DNA from: Tagaea sp. CACIAM 22H2
Lineage (GTDB): Bacteria; Pseudomonadota; Alphaproteobacteria; CACIAM-22H2
Length of the DNA: 64,000 bases
Direction: 5' to 3'
Assembly (NCBI GenBank): GCA_014444615.1
Contig: PVXE01000011.1
Span: 17,786-81,785 of the forward strand
Shown: piece after piece, positions 44,462 through 52,652 of the stretch
How positions within the stretch are numbered: the stretch's first letter is position 1
Layout of the letters: each line of letters opens with the position of its first letter
Position numbers and translations under genes: made by a program
The notes under the pieces: generated by a model
What the model was told of the DNA's origin: nothing
What the model saw: only the letters and a program-made list of their open reading frames with translations
Database searches by the model: none

Positions 44462-46167
44462 ACCCCGCCGCGCTGCGCGCCTGGCGCTTGGGGGCGGGTT
44501 TCGTTCTGTTCGCTTACGTCGCCACGCATCTCGCCAACCACGCGACGATGCTGATTTCGCTGGCGGCGGCCGAGGCATTCGCGATTCCGGTTTTCGCCTT
44601 TTTGCGCTCGCCGCCCGGCACGCTGCTGCTTTATGGCGCGCTGGTCTTGCACGCGTTCCTGGGGCTTTACGCCCTGGCGACGCGCGAATCCTGGCGCGGC
44701 ATCAAACCCGCCGAGGTGTTGCAGCTTTTGCTGGGCGTCTCGATCGTGCCGTTGATGGCGGGCCACGTGACGCTGGTGCGCACCGGCAGCGAGGCTTTCG
44801 GCTACTTGCCCTTCCACACCGCCGTCGTCGGCAACGCGACGCTCAATCCCGGCGTGACGACGGATCTGGCCATCGGGCTTTGCGTCGTGTGGTTCCACGG
44901 CTGCATCGGCATGGCGCATTGGCTGCGTTTGAAGCCGTTCTATCCGCAATGGCGCGCCACACTCGCCTGCGGCGCGATCCTGCTGCCGGTGCTCGCCTTG
45001 CTCGGCCTCGTCGCGGGTTCGCGTGAAGCCGAAGCGTTGCTCGCCGACCCGGCGTTCCGCGCGCGCTTCGACGCGGAATACAAAATCCCGCGCGGTGAAG
45101 CCTATGCCGCGCTGACCGGCTATGCCGCGCAAGCCGTTCGCGGGTGGTGGATCGCGGTGCTGGTCGCCGCCACGATCGGATTGCTGCGCGGCCAGATGAA
45201 GCGGATGCGCGCGGGCATTGCCATCGTCTATCCCGATGGGCGCATGGTGCGCGTCGCCCCCGGCCTGTCGCTGCTGGGCGCGTCGCGCGTCAACAACGTG
45301 CCGCACGCCAGCGTGTGCGGCGGGCGCGGGCGCTGCTCCACGTGCCGCGTGCGGATCGCCGCCGGGGCCGCCGATCTGACACCGGCCGCACCGGCCGAAC
45401 GCAAGGTTTTGGCGCGCGTGGGTGCGGATCCCGACGGCGCCGACGGCACGGCGATCGTGCGGCTCGCCTGCCAAGCCTTCGTCACCGGCAAGGGGCCGAT
45501 TTCGATCGTACCGCTGCTGCCCGCTTATGCGAGTCCGGCGACCGCGCGCGGCGGCGACGGCTACGGCACGGGGCGTGAACTCGACATCGTCGTGCTGTTC
45601 GCCGATCTCCGTGGCTTCACAGGTCTATCAGCCGGGCAATTGCCGTTCGATACAGTGTTCCTGCTCAACCGCTATTTCGCCGCGATGGGCCGCGCGATCG
45701 AAGCCAATGGCGGCTATGTCGATAAATTCATCGGCGACGGCGTGATGGCGCTGTTCGGCACCGACGGGCGCGACGCGGGCGCCGCCGCGCGGCTGGCGCT
45801 GGAAGCCGCCAAGGCGATGGGCGAAGCGCTCGACAAGCTCAATGCCGAACTAGCACACGATCTGAAAACACCGCTGAAGATCGGCATCGGGCTGCATGCA
45901 GGCCCCGCGATCGTCGGCGAGATGGGTTACGCACGGGCGATGCATTTGACCGCGATCGGCGACACGGTGAATGCGGCCAGCCGCATCGAAGGCCTGACCA
46001 AGGATTTCGGCGTCGAACTCGTGGTCGCGGAATCGGTGCTGACGCGCGCGGGAATTTCCGGCGAAGCGCTCGACGCGCGCGGCATCGCGGCGGTCGATGT
46101 GGATTTGCGCGGCCGCGAGGGAAAAGTCCGCGTGCGTGCCTTCCCGCGCGCCGTCGATCTCGGCTAA
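44458..46167 (+). CDS. Membrane adenylate cyclase with [2Fe-2S] ferredoxin domain and His-rich membrane domain
   Basis: This 569-residue protein has three parts. Residues 1-250 hold five or six membrane helices with many His (H24, H28, H65, H103, H147 and H154), resembling heme-b-binding cytochrome b subunits. Residues 255-350 form a ferredoxin domain with C287-x5-C293-x2-C296 and C338, adrenodoxin-type spacing. Residues 375-569 form a class III cyclase with metal Asp D383 (FADLRGFT) and D427 (KFIGDGVMALFG), the adenine-specifying K423 with a later Asp in IGDTVNAASRIE, and the transition-state Asn and Arg. All catalytic residues are present, so it should make cAMP under control of an electron-transfer signal. 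It starts in ATGA overlap with plsC. Confidence 0.85.
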   Translation: MNPAALRAWRLGAGFVLFAYVATHLANHATMLISLAAAEAFAIPVFAFLRSPPGTLLLYGALVLHAFLGLYALATRESWRGIKPAEVLQLLLGVSIVPLMAGHVTLVRTGSEAFGYLPFHTAVVGNATLNPGVTTDLAIGLCVVWFHGCIGMAHWLRLKPFYPQWRATLACGAILLPVLALLGLVAGSREAEALLADPAFRARFDAEYKIPRGEAYAALTGYAAQAVRGWWIAVLVAATIGLLRGQMKRMRAGIAIVYPDGRMVRVAPGLSLLGASRVNNVPHASVCGGRGRCSTCRVRIAAGAADLTPAAPAERKVLARVGADPDGADGTAIVRLACQAFVTGKGPISIVPLLPAYASPATARGGDGYGTGRELDIVVLFADLRGFTGLSAGQLPFDTVFLLNRYFAAMGRAIEANGGYVDKFIGDGVMALFGTDGRDAGAAARLALEAAKAMGEALDKLNAELAHDLKTPLKIGIGLHAGPAIVGEMGYARAMHLTAIGDTVNAASRIEGLTKDFGVELVVAESVLTRAGISGEALDARGIAAVDVDLRGREGKVRVRAFPRAVDLG

Positions 46168-46484
46168 CCCTTCCCGCCGAACACGACCCAGACCGACGTG
46201 TCGGGCGAGTGATCGACGAAGCGATGCGTGTCGCCCTTCGCGGCGAACAGCAAATCGCCCGGCCCGAACGGCACGCGGATTCCTTCGCGCTCGAAATGCC
46301 CCGCCCCGCGCACGACGACATAGACCTCGTCACGGTCATGCGGCGTCTGGGTGTCGGGATTGGGCGGGCGATACCAGCGCGCCTCCAGCCCCGGCGCATC
46401 CAGGGCCAAGGCGCTGAGGCGGCCGGGCGGCAGGGGCAGCGCATCGGCCTCGTTCGCGGTCACGCGGGTGAGCAACGGAGTCAT
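46164..46484 (-). CDS. Cupin domain protein
   Basis: This 106-residue single-domain cupin has the first motif PHDRDEVYVVVRGAGHFE with a His-Asp-Glu metal set and the second motif GDLLFAAKGDTHRFVDHS. It is soluble with no signal peptide. Small cupins of this sort bind metals and may be isomerases, dioxygenases or sensors. It overlaps the convergent cyclase stop by 4 bp. Function cannot be given. Confidence 0.82.
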   Translation of the reverse strand: MTPLLTRVTANEADALPLPPGRLSALALDAPGLEARWYRPPNPDTQTPHDRDEVYVVVRGAGHFEREGIRVPFGPGDLLFAAKGDTHRFVDHSPDTSVWVVFGGKG

Positions 46485-46536
46485 CGTGGTGTTCGTCCTT
46501 CTGCCGCGTCCACATCCAAAATCGGCGCCTTATTCG

Positions 46537-46551
46537 CCACATTAAATGTGG
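46537..46551. promoter_or_regulatory. 15-bp perfect palindrome upstream of nrdJ and the cupin gene
   Basis: CCACATT-A-AATGTGG is a complete inverted repeat 53 bp before the cupin gene and 184 bp before nrdJ. It does not match the NrdR box closely. It may be an operator for either gene. Confidence 0.4.
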
Positions 46552-46657
46552 GTTTTGGTGAAGAAATGGTGACCGGCCGGCCGCCGCAAAACGAGGGCTG
46601 TGGAAAATCGGGATAAGCCAACAAGCCGCGCGAATTCAAGAACATAACGCCAACGAC

Positions 46658-46686
46658 TTGCCGGAAAACATTGATTCGATTATATT
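46658..46686 (+). promoter_or_regulatory. Predicted sigma-70 promoter of nrdJ
   Basis: TTGCCG (46658-46663) and TATATT (46681-46686) are exactly 17 bp apart. Transcription would start at about 46693, leaving a leader of about 42 nt. This is the best promoter-like pair in the window. No cobalamin riboswitch box precedes it. Confidence 0.55.
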
Positions 46687-46734
46687 TCTTCCCGCACCCG
46701 AGCAACCTTCAGCCGCCAGGACGTCGTCGCCGCC

Positions 46735-49161
46735 ATGCGCCCCATCGCCGCCATTTCCCAGCAGATCTGGGACATGAAGTATCGCTTCAAAGCGCCCGAC
46801 GGGGCCGCGATCGACAAGTCGATCGAGGATACCTGGACGCGCGTGGCGAACGCGCTGGCCGAGGCGGAGGCGCCCGAAGCACGCGCGCATTGGGCGGCCG
46901 AGTTCCGCACGGCACTGGAGGATTTCAAATTCCTGCCGGCGGGCCGCATCGTCGCCGGGGCCGGTACCGCGCGCCATGTGACGTTGTTCAACTGCTTCGT
47001 GATGGGCACGGTGCCCGACGATATGTCGGGCATTTTCGGCCATCTGCGCGAAGCGGCCCTGACGATGCAGCAGGGCGGCGGCATCGGCTACGATTTCTCC
47101 ACGCTGCGCCCCAAGGGTGCGCCCGTGAAGGGCGTGGGTGCCGACGCCTCCGGCCCGCTGTCCTTCATGGATGTGTGGGACGCGATGTGCCGCACGATCA
47201 TGTCGGCGGGGCATCGGCGCGGCGCCATGATGGCGACGCTGCGTTGCGACCATCCGGATATCGAAGCGTTCATCGAAGCCAAGCGCGAGCCCGGCCGCTT
47301 GCGCATGTTCAATCTTTCCGTCCTGGTCACCGACGCCTTCATGGCCGCGGTGAAGGAGGATGCGCCGTGGGAACTGACCTTCAACGGCACGCATTTCAAA
47401 ACGCTGCGCGCGCGCGAGCTGTGGGACAAGATCATGCGCGCGACCTACGCCTATGCCGAGCCGGGCGTGATCTTCATCGACCGCATCAACCGCGCCAATA
47501 ATCTTTGGTACGCGGAATCGATCGCGGCGACCAACCCGTGCGGCGAGCAGCCATTGCCGCCCTATGGCGCGTGCCTGCTGGGCTCGATCAATCTCGCCGC
47601 GTTGGTGAAGCGCCCGTTCGAGGCGGACGCCGAACTCGACGAGGCCGAACTCGCGCGCGTCGTGAAACTCGCCGTGCGCATGATGGACAACGTGACCGAC
47701 GTGTCGCGTTTCCCGCTCGACGCGCAAACCGCCGAAGCCAAGGCCAAGCGCCGCATCGGGCTTGGCGTGACCGGTCTTGCCGACGCGCTGATTCTGTGCG
47801 GTCTGCGCTATGGCTCCGAACCCGCCGTTCTGCAAACCGAGCGCTGGATGGGCGCGATTCGTCGTCTTGCTTACGGCGCGTCGATCGAGCTTGCGCGCGA
47901 GAAAGGCGCCTTCCCGCTTTTCGACCGCGAGAAATATCTGCAAGGCGAGCAGGTCAAGATTCTCGAACCCGAGATTCGCGACGGCATCGCCAAATACGGC
48001 ATTCGCAATGCGTTGCTGACCTCGATCGCGCCCACCGGCACGATCTCGCTGATGGCGGACAACGTGTCGTCGGGCTTGGAGCCCGTGTTCTCGTTCAGCT
48101 ACATGCGCACCGTGCTGCTGCCCGACGGCACGCGCCGGCAGGAGGAAGTCTCCGACCACGCCTATCGCCTTTATAAGCGGATGTTCGGCGAGAACGCGCA
48201 ATTGCCCGACTATTTCGTTGACGCGCAGCGCCTCACACCCGCCGAACACGTCGTGATGCAGGCGGCGGTGCAGAAATATATCGACGCCTCGATCTCCAAG
48301 ACGATCAACTGCCCGGAGGATATTTCATTCGAGGCGTTCAAGGACGTCTACACCCAGGCCTACGCGCTGGGCTGCAAGGGCTGCACGACCTATCGCCCCA
48401 ACGACATCACGGGCGCCGTGCTGAGCGTGAAGAAGGACGAGCCGAAAAAGCCGGAGGCGCAGCAATCGCTGCCCTTCAGCAAGTCGCCGTCCAAGCCCGA
48501 GGATCATTACGAGGCGAGTGTCGTTTACATGACCCGCCCGCTCGACCGGCCCGAAGCGCTGCAAGGCCAGACCTACAAGATCAAATGGGCGGACGCCGAA
48601 CACGCGCTTTACATCACGATCAACGACGTGATCGTCGACGGGCGCCGCCGGCCGTTCGAAGTGTTCATCAACTCGAAGAACATGGAGCACTACGCCTGGA
48701 CCGTGGCGTTGACGCGCATGATCTCGGCGGTGTTCCGGCGCGGCGGCGACGTCTCGTTCGTCGTGGAAGAACTCAAAGCCGTGTTCGATCCGCGCGGCGG
48801 CCAGTGGATGGGCGGACGCTACGTGCCCTCGCTGCTCGCGGCGATCGGCGAAGTGATCGAGCGCCATATGGTGCAGATCGGCTTCCTGCGGCCGGGCGAA
48901 GCTTTGTCGAGCGATCCGGCGGCCGAGCATATGCCCGTCGCCGCGATGGGCGGCGGTGCGGCGGTGGAAGCGCCGGAAGCGACGGCGAATCCGAATGCGT
49001 CGTCCGGCACGGTCGCGGCGTTGTTTACCGGTTCGCCGCCCGACGGTTCGACCGCCCGGCTCGCCGGTGCACGTCACTGCCCCAAATGCACGGCGCCCAC
49101 GCTGATCCGCATGGAAGGTTGCGACACCTGCACGACCTGCGGCTTCTCGAAATGCGGGTGA
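46735..49161 (+). CDS. nrdJ: Adenosylcobalamin-dependent (class II) ribonucleoside-diphosphate reductase
   Basis: This 808-residue class II reductase has the active-site loop NPCGEQPLPPYGACLLGSIN (with the NxCxE radical-site residues), FNCFVMGTVPDDM near residue 85, and a C-terminal zinc/thiol module CPKCTAPTLIRMEGC with CTTCGFSKCG. It makes deoxyribonucleotides using coenzyme B12 and works with or without oxygen. I see no N-terminal ATP-cone. No nrdAB genes are in the window. Length is in the normal range for alphaproteobacterial NrdJ. Confidence 0.95.
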   Translation: MRPIAAISQQIWDMKYRFKAPDGAAIDKSIEDTWTRVANALAEAEAPEARAHWAAEFRTALEDFKFLPAGRIVAGAGTARHVTLFNCFVMGTVPDDMSGIFGHLREAALTMQQGGGIGYDFSTLRPKGAPVKGVGADASGPLSFMDVWDAMCRTIMSAGHRRGAMMATLRCDHPDIEAFIEAKREPGRLRMFNLSVLVTDAFMAAVKEDAPWELTFNGTHFKTLRARELWDKIMRATYAYAEPGVIFIDRINRANNLWYAESIAATNPCGEQPLPPYGACLLGSINLAALVKRPFEADAELDEAELARVVKLAVRMMDNVTDVSRFPLDAQTAEAKAKRRIGLGVTGLADALILCGLRYGSEPAVLQTERWMGAIRRLAYGASIELAREKGAFPLFDREKYLQGEQVKILEPEIRDGIAKYGIRNALLTSIAPTGTISLMADNVSSGLEPVFSFSYMRTVLLPDGTRRQEEVSDHAYRLYKRMFGENAQLPDYFVDAQRLTPAEHVVMQAAVQKYIDASISKTINCPEDISFEAFKDVYTQAYALGCKGCTTYRPNDITGAVLSVKKDEPKKPEAQQSLPFSKSPSKPEDHYEASVVYMTRPLDRPEALQGQTYKIKWADAEHALYITINDVIVDGRRRPFEVFINSKNMEHYAWTVALTRMISAVFRRGGDVSFVVEELKAVFDPRGGQWMGGRYVPSLLAAIGEVIERHMVQIGFLRPGEALSSDPAAEHMPVAAMGGGAAVEAPEATANPNASSGTVAALFTGSPPDGSTARLAGARHCPKCTAPTLIRMEGCDTCTTCGFSKCG

Positions 49162-49171
49162 CGAAGGCGGC

Positions 49172-49780
49172 TTACGCCTTCGTCCCTTCGGGGTCGATAT
49201 AGCCGCGCTCCAGCGCGCGGTGCAGCGCTTCGTAGGCTTTGACGCCTTCCTCGAACAATTCACGCTTGCGCGAAAGATCGTCGAGTTCCGCCGCTTCGCC
49301 CTTGCCGTCGAGGAAGGCGGTCATGGCGCTGGCGAGATAGTCGGCGCGCAAGCGCGCCACCGTTGCCGCGAATTCGACGAAGCGTTCCTTCGTAAGGCCG
49401 GGGATCTGCTTGTGGATGATCTCGCGGTTCACGAGACGCACCGATTTGTCGATGAAGGCGAGCATGCGTTTTTGCTCGTCCGACGGCGCCCAGGGATCGC
49501 TCGACATAACGGGTTTCCCTCCGAATTTCCGTTTGGGTGCGGGCAGCATCGACGGGTCGACGATGGCGCCGTGATCGTAACCATGCGCGGGCGGATGCGC
49601 ATGCGACGGACCGTCGCCCTCGTCCGCCACCAGCCCCGAGCGCACGAAGGACGCGACGAACATCGACAGTTCCAGATCGCTCGCCTTCTCCATCACGCCC
49701 GCCACCACGCCGCCGCGCAACTGGCGGATCTGGCGCAAGGCGCGCGGCCGCTCGAAGGGCGGTTGGGGCTGGGGCTGCAT
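49172..49780 (-). CDS. Hypothetical protein (nrdJ-adjacent)
   Basis: This 202-residue protein starts at ATG 49780 with a Gln/Pro-rich head, then has a charged helical region (MSSDPWAPSDEQKRMLAFID, NREIIHKQIPGLTKERF) and an acidic C-terminal region. It has no signal peptide or membrane helix. I recognise no named family. It lies 10 bp from the nrdJ stop in convergent orientation and directly downstream of another small unknown gene, with a 1-bp gap, so those two are cotranscribed. Confidence 0.7.
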   Translation of the reverse strand: MQPQPQPPFERPRALRQIRQLRGGVVAGVMEKASDLELSMFVASFVRSGLVADEGDGPSHAHPPAHGYDHGAIVDPSMLPAPKRKFGGKPVMSSDPWAPSDEQKRMLAFIDKSVRLVNREIIHKQIPGLTKERFVEFAATVARLRADYLASAMTAFLDGKGEAAELDDLSRKRELFEEGVKAYEALHRALERGYIDPEGTKA

Positions 49781-49781
49781 T

Positions 49782-50078
49782 CTAGGTTTTCGGCTTTTTC
49801 GCTGCCGCCGCCGCGACGCGCTCGGCCGCCGCCGCACCGCGCTCGCCCAGCAATTGGATGACGCGCGAATAGAGGACGGGCGGTGCGGGCGCGTCGATCG
49901 TCTTCAACAGCTTCGCCGCCGGATCGACTTCCTGCAGGATGGCGCGCGCGTTATGCACCAGCAGCCGGTTGCGCAGATGGATTTCCTTGTTGAGCGCGTC
50001 GATGCGCTCCGCTTCCTCGAGCGTGAGTTCCTTCATTTCGCCGTCGGTGGGCGAGCGGTAGTCTTCGAGGAATTTCAT
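49782..50078 (-). CDS. Hypothetical small protein with Ala/Lys-rich tail
   Basis: This 98-residue protein starts at ATG 50078, with GGAG upstream at a loose spacing. It begins MKFLEDYRSPTDGEMKEL, a helical acidic part, and ends in an Ala-rich, Lys-containing tail. No membrane span or known domain is seen. It is translated together with the unknown gene downstream. Confidence 0.65.
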   Translation of the reverse strand: MKFLEDYRSPTDGEMKELTLEEAERIDALNKEIHLRNRLLVHNARAILQEVDPAAKLLKTIDAPAPPVLYSRVIQLLGERGAAAAERVAAAAAKKPKT

Positions 50079-50134
50079 CGCGACTCCGACTCTCCCCCGA
50101 AAGGGGAAATCCGGCAAGAGTCAGGCGCGTCCGT

Positions 50135-50731
50135 TCAAGAACGGACCGCCGCCAAAAGTGCGGCCAAACGCCGGTCGTGCAGGCCCAAACGTTCGAGATG
50201 CTCGACCGTGTTGGCGAGATAGGCGGCGTTCGCGCCGCGCTGGCCATGCGCGTCGCGGATAATCCGCGCGGTTTCCTCCAGCGGCAACTTGCCGGCATAG
50301 GATTGACCATCGCGATCGATTACGAACGTGCGCGCGACGACCTCGCGCCCGTCCTGCAAGGTGATCGGCAGATCCATGCAGTGATAGGACCGATTCAGCA
50401 TTTCGCGGTCCCACAGATACGCCATCGTGGTTTCGCGATGCGCGTTCGCCACGCGATAGGCGATACCCCGGCACGAGCCGCCCTTATCGAGCCCCAGCAC
50501 CAAGCCGGGTTTTTCCGGCGTGCCGCGATAGCGCGTCGAATAAAGACAAAAGGCGCGGTGGAAGCCCATCAGCTTCGCCGGCCGCGCCTCTTCATACGGA
50601 AAGCCCGGGTCCCAGATCAGCGACCCATAGGCAAAAAGCCAGAAATCCGCCGTGTCGGGCGGCGGGGGACAGCCTTCGCAATCGGGGATTTTGCCCGTCC
50701 GGGGACGGTTCTGCGTCAGGGTCGATGGCAT
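50135..50731 (-). CDS. ChaC-like gamma-glutamylcyclotransferase (glutathione-specific)
   Basis: This 198-residue ChaC-family enzyme has the substrate loop FAYGSLIWDPGF and the catalytic Glu in the RGTPEKPGLVLGL region, then CRGIAYRV. ChaC splits glutathione into 5-oxoproline and Cys-Gly in the cytosol. ATG 50731 is used; an upstream in-frame start 36 nt earlier is weaker and would enter the next gene. It is 7 bp downstream of the EamA-type transporter gene on the same strand. Confidence 0.9.
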   Translation of the reverse strand: MPSTLTQNRPRTGKIPDCEGCPPPPDTADFWLFAYGSLIWDPGFPYEEARPAKLMGFHRAFCLYSTRYRGTPEKPGLVLGLDKGGSCRGIAYRVANAHRETTMAYLWDREMLNRSYHCMDLPITLQDGREVVARTFVIDRDGQSYAGKLPLEETARIIRDAHGQRGANAAYLANTVEHLERLGLHDRRLAALLAAVRS

Positions 50732-50738
50732 CGCGGGG

Positions 50739-51584
50739 TCAACTCTTGCGGACAAGATAGACGCCAATCGCCGTCAGCGCCATGCCCGCCAGCGCGAGAA
50801 TTCCTAAAACCTCGCCGAACAAAACCCAGGCCATCAGCGCCGTGGTCGGCGGCACGAGGTAGAAAAGGCTGGCCGTTTGGGCCGCCGCCCCGCGCCTGGC
50901 GAGCAGCATCAGCAGCGAAATCGCCCCCATCGACAGGACCAGGATCAGCCAGGCGAGCGCCCCCACCAGCTGCGGCGTCCAGTCGATGATTCGGGTTTCG
51001 AAGGCGAACATCGGGCCCACGAGCACCAAGGTCGCCGCCGCGTACTGGATCACCCCGCCGGTCGCGAGGTTCACGTTGCGGCAGAAACGCTGCTGGTAAA
51101 GCGTGCCGAAGGTGATGCCGAACAAGCCGATCACCGAAGGCCAAACCGCGGCCAGCGGAATGGCGTCGAAGCCGAGTTTCTCCCACAGCACGGCCCCCAC
51201 GCCGACGAAGCCAAGGCCCAGCCCCAGCCATTGCCGGGGCGTCACGGCCTCGCCCAGTGCGCGAATGATCGCGGCGGTCAGCAAAGGTTGCAGCCCGACG
51301 ATCAGCGCCGACACGCCGGCGGGCAGGCCCCAGGAAATCGACACGAACACGCCGCCCAGATAGACGCCGTGCAACGCCGCCCCCACCACCGCGACATGCA
51401 AGGCTTGCCGGCCGCGCGGCCAGGGTGCGCGCACCGCCAGCGACCACACGACGAACAAGGGTGTGGCGATCGCGAAGCGCACGACCAGGAAGGTCAGCGG
51501 TTCGATATAGGGCAGCCCGGCCTTCGACCCGATGAAACCGGTCGACCAGAGCGCCACGAAAACAAGGGGAACGAGATGGGCCAT
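50739..51584 (-). CDS. EamA/DMT-family transporter
   Basis: This 281-residue membrane protein has ten predicted helices in two EamA repeats; the second ends GEVLGILALAGMALTAIGVYLV. The drug/metabolite exporter superfamily moves amino acids, nucleosides or drugs, and the substrate is not predictable. ATG 51584 begins MAHLVPLVFVALWSTGFIGSK, which opens repeat 1. A TATAGG hexamer (minus strand 51611-51606) would give a 15-nt leader; it overlaps the -10 of the divergent gene. Confidence 0.85.
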   Translation of the reverse strand: MAHLVPLVFVALWSTGFIGSKAGLPYIEPLTFLVVRFAIATPLFVVWSLAVRAPWPRGRQALHVAVVGAALHGVYLGGVFVSISWGLPAGVSALIVGLQPLLTAAIIRALGEAVTPRQWLGLGLGFVGVGAVLWEKLGFDAIPLAAVWPSVIGLFGITFGTLYQQRFCRNVNLATGGVIQYAAATLVLVGPMFAFETRIIDWTPQLVGALAWLILVLSMGAISLLMLLARRGAAAQTASLFYLVPPTTALMAWVLFGEVLGILALAGMALTAIGVYLVRKS

Positions 51585-51605
51585 CGCGAAGCGCGCGGAC
51601 CATAG

Positions 51606-51613
51606 CCTATAAA
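51606..51613. promoter_or_regulatory. Overlapping divergent -10 elements (EamA gene and DUF2125 gene)
   Basis: CCTATAAA reads TATAAA toward the right (7 nt before the DUF2125 ATG) and TATAGG toward the left. The rightward transcript would be leaderless. No clear -35 is present for either. Confidence 0.35.
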
Positions 51614-51620
51614 TGGGCGC

Positions 51621-52652
51621 ATGAAACGCTACCTCAAGCACTTCGCCTATGCGGGAATCGCAATCGTCTTTCTATGGACCGTGTTCTGGATGGTCACGGC
51701 GCAGAATATCCTGCGCCGGATCGAGACATGGCGCGCGGCCCAGGCCCAATCGGGCGTGACGCTGGAATGGGACGAACTCGACATCAAAGGCTGGCCGTTC
51801 GGCTGGCGCGCCAATGTCGGCAAGCCCCGCGCGGCCGGGGCGGGCCCGTCCGCCTGGGCATGGTCCGGCGAACGGCTCACCGCGACACTCGACCCGCGCA
51901 ATCTGCGCGAGTTGCGCGTGCGCTTGCCGGGCGCGCAAAGCGCTTCGTTCGGAGCGGGCGATCTGGAAACCAAAATCGCACTTCGCGCCGCGCGACCCGA
52001 TGCGACGATCGTGTTCGACGACAGCGGCAAGGTCGCGTCGCTCACGCTCGATTTCGAAGCGCTGGAAGCGACGATCGACGGCTCGGCGCCGCTGTCGATG
52101 CGCAAGCTCGACGCCACGCTCTCGCCCAATCGCCCCGCTAATCCCGATCATCGCGCCGATACGTTGGACCTGCGGCTTCTGGCGTTGGGCGTGCGCTTGA
52201 TCGAACCCGTGCCCGCCTTGGGCCGCGACATCGCGCGCGCGGAACTCGTCGGCAATGTGAAAGGCCGCATCGCCGGCGCGGGCACGAAACTCGGTCCCGC
52301 CTTGCGCGCTTGGCGCGACGATGGCGGCACGCTGGAGATCAAACTTCTCGGCCTCGATTGGGGGCCGGCGCATTTGACCGCCGAAGGCACGCTGGCGCTG
52401 GACGATCAGGACCGGCCCTTGGGGGCGGGCACGATCCGCGTGGCGGGCTGGCGCGAAACGATCGATGCGCTTCAAGAAGCGCGGATCATCGAGCCCGGCC
52501 CGGCGGCGATCCTGAAAATCGGCCTCGGCTTTCTCGGCCGCACGGGCGGCAGCAACGACGGCTCCGTGCAAGTGCCGGTCGCATCACAAGACGGCCGTTT
52601 GGTCGTGCAGCGCGTGCCGGTGATGCGGGTACCACCGCTCAAGCTCGACTGA
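51621..52652 (+). CDS. DUF2125 domain protein, membrane-anchored
   Basis: This 343-residue protein has one membrane helix (residues 9-28) and a large periplasmic part with the DUF2125 hallmark GVTLEWDELDIKGWPFGWRA near residue 55. The rest is beta-rich, like AsmA-type lipid-handling proteins, though this resemblance is only inferred. It is common in alphaproteobacteria and of unknown role. The stop directly abuts the stop of the convergent etf-QO gene. Confidence 0.85.
   Translation: MKRYLKHFAYAGIAIVFLWTVFWMVTAQNILRRIETWRAAQAQSGVTLEWDELDIKGWPFGWRANVGKPRAAGAGPSAWAWSGERLTATLDPRNLRELRVRLPGAQSASFGAGDLETKIALRAARPDATIVFDDSGKVASLTLDFEALEATIDGSAPLSMRKLDATLSPNRPANPDHRADTLDLRLLALGVRLIEPVPALGRDIARAELVGNVKGRIAGAGTKLGPALRAWRDDGGTLEIKLLGLDWGPAHLTAEGTLALDDQDRPLGAGTIRVAGWRETIDALQEARIIEPGPAAILKIGLGFLGRTGGSNDGSVQVPVASQDGRLVVQRVPVMRVPPLKLD

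Noticed and set aside
46490..46734. Cobalamin riboswitch before nrdJ
   Set aside because: No B12-box-like GCCACTG element or matching stems were found in the gap.
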